Assembly (NCBI RefSeq): GCF_020740795.1
Contig: NC_067294.1
Coordinates: forward strand, 1,488,001 to 1,552,000
Direction: 5' to 3'
DNA length: 64,000 nucleotides
From: Apus apus
Taxonomy: Eukaryota > Chordata > Aves > Apodiformes > Apodidae
Below the pieces are notes generated by a model, which saw nothing but the letters and a program-made list of their open reading frames with translations, searched no databases and was not told the origin of the DNA. The first letter of the stretch is position 1, and each line of letters opens with the position of its first letter. The position numbers were made by a program, and so were the translations under genes. Below are positions 52,477 through 64,000 of this stretch, piece after piece.

Positions 52477-54245
52477 AGCACCCCTGCCTCTCGTGCACTG
52501 TCCCCCACAGCAGCCAAGCCCAGAAAGGCTGGGGCAAGGTGAGATGCCTGCAGCAGGTTTTGGGGATCTGCCAGGGGAACTCAGCCTGACCAGCTTCACC
52601 TGCTGCCTGAGCGGGACCAGCCACTGGGAACGGCAAGGACTTTGCTTCCTCTGTTTGCACGGAGCAGTGGTTGAAAAGACAAAAGCAAGGGAGTGGTTCA
52701 AAGGCAGGTTTCACTGGGAGGAGCAGCAGGTAATGGTCTGAGGATCCCCAGGCAACCAGAAAGGAGATAGAGGTTTTGCTCCTCTCAAAGTGATGTTGGT
52801 TGTTTTCGTGACAACAAAAGCCTGTGGTGGTTTAGCTGCACTAGCACGGGGAAAGCAGGATGGAAAACAGCATCAGGATGCTGGCTCTGGTTCAGAATGG
52901 ATCCAGCACCAGCATCACACGTACCAGCTACTTGCAAGCTGGGCTGTACAGTAACAACACCAGGCTGACCACAGGCATAAACAGGGAACCTGCCCAGCCC
53001 TAACACCTGCACTGCAGGAATACTTTTCACTGGGTTTGTTCTGTCACCAGCTAGATTCTATAAAGTTTTCACCAACAATGTCTGGATAGAAATAATTAAT
53101 TGAGAAGCCAAGTCCAGACAGGTACAACTTTGCTTTTGCCAAGTTAATTGCTGAAGAAAGCAGAGGGAGCAGAGAGTGTGGACTGTGCTGGCCTGTTCCC
53201 AACCCCGTGGCTGGTAAATTGGTTTTTGGGATATTTTCTCCTGGGGGTGTCAGGGTGACCTGCCTCACCATGAATGATTTCAGCCTTTTATCTGCCCTGC
53301 AGCCCCACACACCTCCCACCCTCACCCCACAGAAAGGTCCTGGCACACCTGCTGCCAGCTGGGGCTGTGGCAAAGCTAGGCTTCATTTGCCAGATGTTCC
53401 CATGGCAGCTGGATCAGCTCAGGCTGGGTGTCAAAAACCCAGCACAAGCTGCATCACATCAAGAAATGTCACTTAGTTTGCATCCACTAACATGTAACAT
53501 CCATCAAGCTCACACCAACAATCAACAACTGCATCTGAGCCACACCAGAAGTATCTTAGACATTATCTGGGGAATAGGATCTGATCCAACAGGGCTGCAA
53601 ACACCCTACAGCAACATCCTGCTCCTCAGCCACGGTAAAAATGCCACCAGGCCAGGCCAGATGTCCCCACTGGGCCAGGATAGATGTCCCCACCAGCTCA
53701 CGCCACACACGCAATTTCCACGCGTGGGTGACCAGCCCATCCCATTGCCTGCCTTCTTCTCTACAAGGCAGGGAGAGGAGAGCAACCATCCAGAAGAGGA
53801 AGAGGACCTAGAAAACCCACAGCTGTTAATAGGCATGTTCTTGGGCTTATTTTTAATTTACATCTTGTGACTGACCAGATTGCAGATGGTGTTTAATTAA
53901 GGTGCTATGACTGAAACTGCCCTTTGTCAGCTAACTCAGCGTTATCTTCCCCTACAGCTAAAGGCAACAGCAGATTTTTTTCCATTGATTTTGAAAGTCT
54001 TGGGCCTACCTGGATGATACCCTTGCCCAGCTGCACACAGAGCTGCCTAATTCTTGGGCATTCATTCCCAGATGGTGTTTGCTGGTGGCTTCATCCCAAC
54101 AGACAGCAGCAGATGATAGTCATGGGCACATGCTGGCACCAAAGCCAAGCCAAAGCCCTTCCAGGCAGCCAGCCCAGGATCAGGAGTGACTCTACCTTCA
54201 CCCCTCTGGCAGGGTCCTCTGTCTGGAGGAAGCTGCTCAATCACA

Positions 54246-54392
54246 GGGTCATAGAATCCCAGACTGGCTTGGTTTGGAAGGGACCTTAAAAATCATCCAG
54301 TTTCAACCACTCTGCCATGGGCAGGGACACCTCCCAATAGACCAGGTTGCTCCAAGCCCCATCCAACCTGCCCTTCAACACTTCCATACAAT
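54246..54392 (-). mobile_element. CR1 LINE 3' end, minus strand
   Basis: The plus strand begins GTCATAGAATCCCAGACTGG, then TTTGGAAGGGACCTTAAAAA, CCATGGGCAGGGACACCTCC and CCATCCAACCTGCCCTTCAA, the reverse complement of the CR1 3' end. Confidence 0.93.
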
Positions 54393-55539
54393 TTCTGTGA
54401 CCTTTTCACATGGGCCCTGTGAAGGTGAGAATGAAGACACTGGTCTTCCAGTTTGTTCCTTTCTGCTTTCAGTGCAGGACCTGATGAGCTGCAAGACATG
54501 GGACCCAGGGGTTGTTCTTCCTATCACTTGAGAGGACGGTGCAGGAATCCCACCACCACCCTCTCCCACCCTCAGGAAAGGCCCAGCCCCACCCTTACCT
54601 CCTGAGTGCTTGCTAAAGGCTGGGAAGGGACCAACCCCACCTGGTTTTGCAGAGCAAGAACCAGCACGGGGTGGCTGGAGCCCCGTTGCTGGCACAGTTT
54701 CACAATGAACTCACTGTGGTTCAGCAAACCTCAGGCACAGGAACCTCAGTGCCCTAGGACCAGCTCAGCCCTGCAGGAAAACAAACTCACTACGGTGTGA
54801 AAAACCCAGCAAAACTCTCCAGAGCTTGGAGCTTGGGACGTGGCCCCTGCTGTGGGTGACCCAGGGCTGCACGTGCCCCCTGGGCTGCTCCCTGCCCTCT
54901 GTGTGGGGCCCAGTGCAGATTTCAGCTCTGGAAAACAAACTCGGAATCAAGAAAACTATGAAAAAGGCTCATGTTATACTCGATAACAAGTTGCTGCCTC
55001 CTGCACCTCTGCTGAGCAAACCACCATTTCCTGAACTGAGGTGTCAGGCATGAAATACTTCACATGCCGGAGCAACCGTCACCATCTGCTGAGTGACAAA
55101 CAGAACTTGAGCCTTTCCTGGTATTTAATGCATTAATCAGGGTGCGTCCGGGGTGGCTGCTTGTGATTCTGCCACTGAAAACTCCCCTTCTGGCCTGGGG
55201 AGGTGGCAGTAAAAACACATTAGTCACCAAAACCTGTGCTTCACCACCAGCAGCCACAGCACCTGCAGGGAGCACCAAGGGGAGGCTGGTGACAGGGGGT
55301 CAGTGCCATGGGAACAGCTCCAGCCCCACCTGCTGCAGTCATGGGAACCCCCAATCCAGTGTGCCCGTGTTTGTGCCCTGGTGTGGCACATCTCCTGCCC
55401 TGCTCTCCACCCCAGAGCCCCAGGTCACCTCCTGTTGGGTGTCCAGCTTACCCCGGCTTGTGCAAACCTGCATCTGCACCAATGGAGGCACCCCCAGCAG
55501 GTCACAGGGAGGGACCATCCCCTGCCCAGCACTCAGAGG

Positions 55540-55960
55540 GTCACACCTAGGACACTGTGTCCAGTTTTGGGCCATCCTCAGTACAAAACATGGACCAAGA
55601 GGAGCAATAAGCCCTAAAAGCTTGAAGCCACCAGCACAGCCAGGGGCACAAGAGGAGGGGGAGAGGGGGTTTTTCTGCTGGAGGGGAGGCTGGGGGGGCT
55701 CACAGCACCCTCCTGCCATTGAGAACATGGAGCCAGGCTCTTCCAAGGGTGCCTAGTAGGAGCACAAGGGACAAGGGGGAAAAGCTGCAATGAGATTTTC
55801 AGGGGATGTTTTCTCCCGCAAGGACAGTCTGGCAGCGGGACAGGTCACCCAGGAAGGTTTCCAAGACTGGAAATAGCCCAGGGCAACCTGGGCTTGTGAC
55901 TGACCTGCTTGAGCAGGAGGTTGGACTAGAGTCCTCCCGAGGTCACTCCCCACATAAATT
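55540..55960 (+). mobile_element. Diverged CR1 LINE fragment, plus strand
   Basis: Starts with GACACTGTGTCCAGTTTTGG, which matches the CR1 segment usually reading CTGTGTCCAGTTTTGGGCCC, then continues with a G/A-rich part. It ends with TGAGCAGGAGGTTGGACTAG and AGTCCTCCCGAGGTCACTCC, typical of a different CR1 subfamily 3' end. It is older and more diverged than its neighbours. Confidence 0.75.
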
Positions 55961-58767
55961 CTCCTTCAAGTTCTCTCTGGTGTTCCTCCAACAGCAAGAA
56001 GTTCATTGCAGGTGGAGCCGTTCACAAGAAGCTCTTTGCTTTCTCCTCCTACTTCATGCACTGATTTACCACCTGTTTATCACCTTCCTTTAATCAGCAG
56101 CTGCCTGCCAGATGAGCTCTTTTCTTCCTAAGTTTTGCTTGTGTTTCAGTGAAGGTTGGTGAGTCTCCTGTCCTTCCACAGCCCCCAGCCACAGAAATTC
56201 CTCTATCTGGGGCCATTCCCTCCCTTCTTGGGTGATGTCTCCCTTAGGTTGCATCACAACTAAGCTCACAAGTGCTTTTAGTTTCTCTGGAAACCTCTCA
56301 AGCAATAATCTAGATACAGAAAACTAAAGCAGCAAAGACCACTTGCCCTCTACATGACATGTGAAGCTTCTCTGAAGGCATTTCTAATTATTACTAGAAG
56401 AAGCCACAGTAGACAATTCCTCATTTCTTACTGAAGTATACAGGAGTGGAGAGCAATTGGCACAGACAGGTTATCTGGTGCCTTGGGCAGTTCTTTCCTT
56501 GTTTGCATCATATTCCCACTCACTCAGGGGCAGCCACTGCCTGCCCTCAGACTTTGCCCCATCCAGAGCACTGCAACAGCAGAGCAGGAGAAACACTCAC
56601 AGGAGAAGTGTCCTGTGAAGTGGGAACAAAGAAAAGAACAGATGGAGTGACAGAAAGGGAGGAAAAATAGAAGTATTGAGGGGAAAAAACCCCAACCCCA
56701 AACAGAAGAGCAAAGCCTAGAGCCAGTGGAGTTTGGCTTCTATCTATGAATAAACAACAAATAATAATAATGAAGAAACAGTTTCACTTGGTCTTAAAAA
56801 TGCAACACCCTCAACCTGCCAGCAACCCACCCGTGCCGGCAGCCCCACCAGCCACATCTCCCTCTCCTCAGGGCACCCAGCAACACTCTTTGCTCATTTT
56901 GATTCATGCCCATCCACAACAGCCCACAGCACCCACAGCACGGAAATGGTGATGTGCATTTACTGATCTTCTGAGGGTAAAACTGAGTTAAACCCAAGAA
57001 CGACGGCAGCAGTTTCAACCCACATGTAGTTCAAACAACAAGATGCAAACTTCCTTAGCTGTATTTCTAAAACAGGCATTAAAAACACCAGACCAAGAAT
57101 TATTGAAACCCAAACCCTGTCATTTTCCTGCCCTTATTTTTCAACCCAACATATCAATAAATTAGCCTGGGGTCTCCTCTCTAACCCCATGATACCAGCA
57201 GGCCAGGGCATCCCCACCATAAAGATTGCACTCCTGGTTTCTCTCAACCACTTCTATTCTTGGGAAACAAGCCATAAACATTTCAAATGATATCAGAGTA
57301 CCTGATGCAGAGAAGAGCTGACGTGACACAGGCTCCCAGAAGCCCTGCTTGCAGACAAATGGACCCACTGGCTGCTTTCCTTCCTCCCTCTGCTAAATAA
57401 CATCACTGCAAAGCCCTTGCTGGTAGCAGGATACAACTACTGAGACGTGCCCCTAGTTAAACTGCCCCATGGAGAGCCCAGAGCACGTGCTGAGTGGAGA
57501 TGAGGAGCTGCAGCTGCTAATTACAGTATGCAAATGGCAACACAAAACACTTGCGAGGTGAAGAGCAACACCGTGGGGCACCCAGAACCCAGCAGCACCC
57601 AGAAATGCACCTACAGCAGCTCCATTTCCTATTCCCTTTTCCTTCCAGCTCTGAAAATAAGAGCAGCAAGGGTTAAGGTGGTTTCTGAGAGGAGCTTTGG
57701 TGACAGTGGGACCCAGGGCAGGGAGGGAAGTGGCACAAGGCTGGTTAGAAGAGAAGGCTGGCAGAAAGGTCTGGCTACAAGGAAGAGTGGGGGAAAGTCA
57801 GGTGTAGAGAAAAGGAGAGGAGGACAGAGATGATTTCCCTGGCCGGAGCCCTGCAGATAGCAGAGTGGAAACATCTCACTCCTATCTTGCATTGCTTTAG
57901 TCATAAAAGAGGGAAAACATTTGTAGAAAGGATGCTGAATGTCCATTGGAAGACAAACTTCAAAAGGAATATCAGAGATTCCATTTCAAATAGCTAAATC
58001 ATGTCTTGGTCCAAGGCTGAGCAATCCTTGGCAAGCCACTGGAGAAAAGGGGCTGAAGCTGAGGAAAGAGGTAGTGTCAGGAAATGGGAACTGAAGCAAT
58101 GTCTTCTTCTGGGAAAAGAGAAGTGCCTGGGATACTTCTCAGCTGGTTTCACATCCAGGCACCTCTTTTAAGGACAATTTTGGTGTAGTAAGTGGCAGTG
58201 TAGGGGGAGAAGCTAGGTGCAGAGCAAAGAGCATTGCAGGGCTGGGTGACAGGGGCACGTTGGTGCCCACGTGCAGATGGATGCTGAGCAGCACGGAGCT
58301 CCTGCCTGGCAGCACAGGCCCCTGGCTGTGGCACCCACAGCACCAGGAGCTGCTCTGGGACACATATGCCCAGCAGGTTTGCCTGTGGGGATTAGAGGAC
58401 ACCCCAGAATCAAGTAACCCCAGAGTGGTCCCTGCGGGCCAGGCAGGCTGTGAGCAGGGGCACCCGCGCCCCTCAGGGCTGTCCCGTCTGCAGCTCCACC
58501 AATGGGTTTCTGTGGGTTTATGGGACAGCAGCCAAGCACACCAGCAGGGTTTGTATTCCTGCTTTCTGGTATTTATAGACAAATAAACCACACAAATACA
58601 TCCCAGCACCACAACAACCCAACCCACATGCAAGGGAGCAGCAGAGAGCAGCCCTGGCTGTGCCTGGAGGGACAGGGATGGGGCTGATTCTGAACTCCCT
58701 GCCCATGGGGACTCCTCTTCCCTCTGTCCTTCACGGCCTTTAACACTGTCTAAAGACACGTCTGGAG

Positions 58768-58914
58768 TGGGGCTGCTCCTGGAAGTGCTGAAGGGCAGGT
58801 TGGATGGGGCTTGGAGCAGCCTGGGCTGGTGGGAGGTGTCCCTGCCCATGCAGGGGGTGGGACTGGATGGTCTTTAAGGTCCCTTCCAACCCAAACCAGT
58901 CTGTGATTCTGCAG
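58768..58914 (+). mobile_element. CR1 LINE 3' end, plus strand
   Basis: Runs from GCTCCTGGAAGTGCTGAAGG through GTTGGATGGGGCTTGGAGCA, GGTGTCCCTGCCCATGCAGG and CCAACCCAAACCAGTCTGTG to ATTCTGC. It closely resembles the copies at 47.8 and 52.4 kb. Confidence 0.94.
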
Positions 58915-61900
58915 CACCAATTTGTAACTCCTGCCCTCACACACCAGCTGCTTCAGCTCAAGCTGCTTTGGTTGTTGGTGATGAAGTATTAACAAGGTTA
59001 AAGTAAAACCTCTCAAGGATTGAGAAGGAAAAAGCCATTTAGATTTTGGCAAGCAAGGGGTTTAAGGAGTGGCTGCACAATCCAGGGCCCAGTGACTGGG
59101 CCACCCACCCTAAGCAGCTTTTACCTCCCACCAAACAGAAACCTCGTGTCTCCAGCACCACCACCCAAGGCCAAAAAGTCTGGTGCAAGGAGGAGCCAGC
59201 AGGGCTGGAGCTGCCCAGCTGTGCCAGGAGCACCCAGCAGCCTGGGGCTGGAGCAGCAGGGCAGGGGAAGGCTGAGCACCCCGGGTGCCCTGTCACCTTC
59301 TCAACAAGCACCACATGGATGAGGCCACTCACCACAGCCCCCTCTTTATCACAGTCTTCCCTCAGAGTCATTTAGAAACGCCAGCAGAGCCAGGCAGAGC
59401 AGCAGGACAAGGGCTGAACTCACACTCACCTCGGAGCAGCCTGGGAAATTGCAACCACAAGCTTGAAGTGAGTATCTCCAAAGCCACAGGGTTGGGTTGT
59501 TTTTTTTTCTTTTCTCTCTTTTTTTTTTTTCTTTTAAGCTCATCAGCCCTGACACTTGCTGAAGGCGTGTGTAGCACTGCAGAAAAGAAGAACTGAAAAT
59601 TCCAGAGGTGCATTTTATGCAGTATGAAATGGGGTCTCCTCCAGTTTCATATCTAAAATTTGGCTTTTGCTGCATTCCACTGTAATATTCAGCTTGCAAA
59701 CATGGTGTAATGGCATTGATGAATATGTATGTTACGTGTACAAAGGAGAAATTAATCCTGCCAACAACTTTAAGGAAATTTAAATTTGAAATCTGAATTA
59801 AAATAGGTATTGTCAAAGATTTTTTTCCCCAGTATCTGTTTTCTTTAAACACCTGTTTCTCCCTCTTAATTTAATGTTTCAGTGCAGCAGATGTTACTTA
59901 ATAAATATTTTCTAAATAATATCTGACCATGGAATAATACTGTATTTTAGGCCAAAAAAATCTACTTGGAGTTGCAGTTAGTGAAGGGAGGACCCAATGG
60001 TGGGAGACAAAACCGGCCCGTTTCAAACCTCCTTCAAAAACACTGACAAGCTCAGAAGAATAACTTAGTAAGATATAATTTACACATTCAGTCCACAATG
60101 CCCCCACATGCCTGTGGAACACAAGGTCTGCATTGCTAACACATTCAGAAACCAAATTTCTAATGAACCAGGTGGCTCCAGGGAGGGCTGAGACCTCCTG
60201 AGGAGAGGGATTGGGGTGGGATGAGTCGTTTCAGTGCAGCTTGGTCTTTATTTTGTGTCAGGCAGAGGAAGCCCTTGCTGAGGGCCCTTCTTTTAAGCAT
60301 TTGGCCACTGAAATCCAGAGACAGTCTGATAATGTTCTTGGTAGGGTCAGAGTCCAAGTGTCAGTGAAGATAAATCAAGCAGTGACAAACAGGGGAGCAA
60401 GGTCAAAACCTCCAGCAGTAAATGGATGTGAGGTGGGAACTGCCCTTCATCCCCTCCAGGGCACAGCAGAGCGCCCAGGCAGGCAGCTGCTTCCCTGGAA
60501 ATGAATCCACTTCTCTGGAAACGACCTAAAAACACAGCCCAGCACAGCAGGCTTCCCAGGCTGCCAGGCAGAGCTGACACGGGCTGGGCTCTGGCTGCAG
60601 AACACACAAGAAATGCCAAAACGAAGATCTTCATCTTCACCCGATCCAAAACACGTGGCTGTGATCCTGGGGGCAGATCCAGGACTCACCCGACTGTCTT
60701 TCTTCCACCTTTCCCTGTGGTGTCCCCTCATCAGACACCCAACAGCCACCCTATGGCCACAGCTGGGCCGTGGCCCAGGTGCTGGTGGGGAGCTCCAGAG
60801 CTGCTGGGTGTGCCAACCATCAGCTGCTGCTCCTCCAGAAACCACATCCCTGCTTCCACGGGGAGGCTCCCCAGCCTGGGCTTCATCCCACACCTCCTCT
60901 GGGAACAAACCATCCAGCAGGTGCTGCAAGGAAAGGGACAATGTCAACACATTGAATATGTCTGGATTTCTAGTTCAGCTGATAAGAAGTGTTTCTTCTT
61001 TGCCAAAGTCTACGTGTATTCATTCCTTCACATCCTTCTCTCTGCAAGTGGCACACACACATATATAAATATGTATATTTTTTTATTTTAATTTTTTACA
61101 ACAGGGGCATTAAGACATCTGGCAGCACATTACCTTTGGTATGTTTTAGGAAGTTCTTCTCCAAACACCATCACTGGAGGTGCCACTGTGCTGCATCCTG
61201 CCAACCAGCCTCCCATCTCACAGCGTTATTCTGGTCACACTCCCTTGGTGGGAAAGGGCCATCATCTTCCTCACACTGCAAACCCTCCCACGTGAGGTGG
61301 ACAGCAGTTTTTGGGAAGTCCCACACCACACACTGTGTTCCATTAGAAAAGCAAAGACTGATTTACCCAAAAATGAACTTAAATTAAAAATAGGAAGTTC
61401 TTTGCTTCCAGGAGCCAGAACATTTCAAGGCTGGAGCATCACTTTTTTACCCAAAGGCAGTGAAGGGTTCTGGAGATCTGTGTCTTACTCGTATCAAAAA
61501 GCAAATTTCCCTTTACCTGCTCATGGTTTGAAAAACAGAGACTTCAACTTAGGGAGAGACCAGAAATGCTTCTCCACCTTTCCTGGTTTGGGTCAGAACG
61601 AGGAATCAGAAATCCCACCCTTCCACCCCTGCTTCCAGCCAAACCAAACAGCAAGTACCAGATGGGGATAAGGGAGTGGGACACAAGGTCCCTGTGTGAG
61701 ATTTTCTACATTTCTGTGTTTTCTGACACACAAGAAATGTTCAAAAGACTCAAGTAACTTTCAACCAAGCCAATAACAAAGTTCAGCCTCTGAGTCCTTC
61801 TTGTCTGCTCAGCTTCAGTGGGTCCAAAGTAGCAGCTTCAACAGGCAGCACCAAGGTTTGACTTCAGGTGGCCTCAGGTGTCAGATGGGTCTGGACACGT

Positions 61901-64000
61901 CTCCTTGGCAAGGAGACAGCCTTGTAGTGAGCCCATGTCCTGCAGCTCAGATGACACAAAGCCTTGTGCTGTGCAAGACACCCGTGCTGTGCTTGGTCCC
62001 TCTGGCTTGTTGCCACCTTGAAGACTTTGCTTAGCAGGTGACAAGATGGGAAAAGTGCTGGAGAAGTCCCTGGTGAAGCAGCACATGTTCCAACGTGTCT
62101 CCAAGCACCTGGAGCACCACTCAACTAGACCATTTCAGACACTCTGGGATGCCCATCGCCTCAGACACTTAGAGGGTACCAGGTCAGTGGTTTTGCCTCC
62201 CAGTGAAACCTTCTCCATGGGCTTCAAATCCCACGTTGTCCAGTTTGCAAAGGATGTCACTGAGGTCTCTGCCACTTTGCCTCCCTCACTGCTGGGGGTG
62301 GCTGCACTGGGCCCCCAGGTGGCCACGAGGGGATTCCTGACCTAATTCCTAGTCAAGCTAATGGTGGACTCCAAGATCTCATCGCCAACCAGCAGAAACA
62401 CAAACCTGCTCTAAGGTGAAATGGGCCAAAAGCAGTTGTGCAGGAAGGGGAGACGTGATTTCTGGGTGGGTTTGGATCCACCAGTGGCATTGGCCAAGCT
62501 CAGGACCAATCTGAACTGTCCCTTTTGAGCTCTTGAGGTGTGCACATCTCCACATGAGCAGGCAGGGAAAGACTGGAGCTACATCTAGTGTGGGAAGCAG
62601 AACTAGAGAAGAGCCCAACATTTAACAGCAGAAGTCCCCATTGCTTGCACAGCATCTGCAGAGAGAGGTTTTGGCTTCAGAACAACCCATCATAGTGCAA
62701 CCACCAGACAGCTCAGTGCCGCATCAGATGGACTCAGCTTCATGACCACAAGATCAGATTAATCCATTTTATCATACTCTTGCAAAAGAAGATAAATCTG
62801 TTTTATTCTGCAACTCCTTGCTGAATGAAGCAACTGCTCCATCATTCTGGCTGAAAATGAAATGGGCCCAACACCATCCTCTTTTTTTCTCGTGTAAGTC
62901 AGAACCACTTGGTGTAACTAAGGCTGAACAGTGCTAAGAAGAACACTAAAAGAATAACATCAGAATCCAAAAGTCTGTCCTTATGTCACGACCAACACTG
63001 CGGGGACAGATGGGCACTTGAAAATACCCTTTATTTGTGATAAATTTCTAACTTCTGCTGTATGGAGCCATGAAGCATGAGCAAGATCCAAGACTCATAC
63101 TGTGAAGAACAGCTGCAAGAAGCAGAGGGAACATGCTCTCGAGATACAAATCTCTAACCAAACAAATCAATAGACCTAAACCCCAACATACTAAGCTGCA
63201 AGTCACCCCGATTCTTTATGTCCTGTTATCTTGCACATTAAATATAAATAAATACTTTTTTTTCTTGCTCTGCAGTTTCTGCTGCTGTGTGACTTTGGAG
63301 GAGCAGACTGGAAGATGTCCAACAGTTGATACATCCACAGTGTTTCCGTGGGGCCCAGTCCACAATGTGAGGAGACAGAGCAGGGCAGTGATATAGATGC
63401 TCTCACCCTCACCCCAAAGGCAGCGTGACCTTCACCTCTGGCTACACACACTGCTCATCTCCCACATCAAATCTTTCCTTTCTTTCTTTAGCACAAGCAC
63501 AGAACTTGATATAAAGTGTTTTATTTGCTGGAGAAAAAGCCCCGTTTCATACCTGCCTCCTCTCCAGCAGAGGGGACCATCAACGTGGTGGGGGACAGAC
63601 GAGCTCCTACCAACAGACCCTGTTCCAGATGGTCCATGTGGCCACGTGCATCTCCAGAACTCACTGATTAGAGTCTGATGTCTCACAGCAAAGTCCCTGT
63701 GAGCCACCAGCCCATGAATACTTCAGGAATTGCTTCCAGCTTTGGTTACTTCACCACTGGTGGAGGAGCCCCCAGCTTTGCCAGCAGGCCCATCCCAGGG
63801 CAGATTTCTTCTAATTTGAAATGTAATCCATAAAACCACTGTAAATTCTGCAAAGTGGCTCATGTCCTTTGTTTCCAGAGTTTTCACTCCCTGGAAAAGG
63901 GAATGAAAATAACGAGCAGCAAGTCAGATTGTCCTGATCCTCCAAGAACTTGGCATTTGGTGTTAATTTGAGATTATTTTCTTCAATGGATACAAAGGCT

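Larger units (their letters stand above)
47520..64000. other. Region downstream of IRF1 without a recognised coding gene
   Basis: About 16.5 kb that holds five CR1 copies and homopolymer tracts. In mammals the next protein gene on this side is SLC22A5, tail-to-tail with IRF1. I looked for its exons on the minus strand and did not find any. Open frames up to about 240 codons occur but have no family features. Confidence 0.6.

Noticed and set aside
62046-62345. 99-codon frame on the plus strand (MGKVLEKSLVKQHMF)
   Set aside because: Looks weakly protein-like, but I find no family resemblance, and there is an overlapping open frame on the other strand. Treated as chance.
63432-63905. C-terminal exon of SLC22A5, expected by synteny to face IRF1
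   Set aside because: I looked for the conserved carnitine-transporter C-terminal sequence on the minus strand near the right edge and did not see it. The gene probably lies beyond the window.

Overview
This window is vertebrate nuclear DNA and almost certainly comes from a bird. It carries many copies of the avian CR1 LINE 3' end on both strands. Its gene order (RAD50 - IL5-like cytokine - IL5 - IRF1) matches the T-helper-2 cytokine locus of the chicken and, inverted, the mammalian 5q31 locus. The species cannot be named from the sequence alone. The genes have spliced exons with GT/AG borders, so most long open frames in GC-rich or minisatellite DNA are not genes.

Layout. Positions 1-5851 (minus strand) hold the first nine coding exons of RAD50. 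They encode the N-terminal ATPase lobe and the start of the coiled coil, and the gene runs off the left edge. A CpG island with several tandem arrays (about 6.2-7.7 kb) lies just upstream of RAD50 and is its likely promoter region. At 13.68-15.89 kb (plus strand) there is an intact four-exon helical cytokine, best matched to the avian IL5-like gene called KK34 in chicken. At 24.47-27.55 kb (plus strand) there is a second intact four-exon cytokine, interleukin-5. Both have a 33-nt second exon and a 102-nt last coding exon, so they look like tandem paralogues. Positions 28.8-39.8 kb hold no recognised gene, but there is a CpG-rich block at about 31.8-33.7 kb with kappaB-like, ISRE and STAT-like motifs. 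IRF1 follows on the plus strand: promoter and non-coding exon at about 39.9-40.25 kb, coding exons from 41.33 to 46.48 kb, and 3'UTR to about 47.5 kb. From 47.5 to 64 kb I see only CR1 copies and low-complexity DNA, with no coding exon that I can support.

Functionally, the block combines a DNA double-strand-break repair gene with a type-2 cytokine pair and the interferon-response factor IRF1. The IRF1 promoter carries a perfect STAT (GAS) site, a kappaB site and two CCAAT boxes, which agrees with the known interferon-gamma/NF-kB induction of IRF1. All exon coordinates were read by hand from reading frame, splice consensus and similarity to remembered family sequences. No database search was run.
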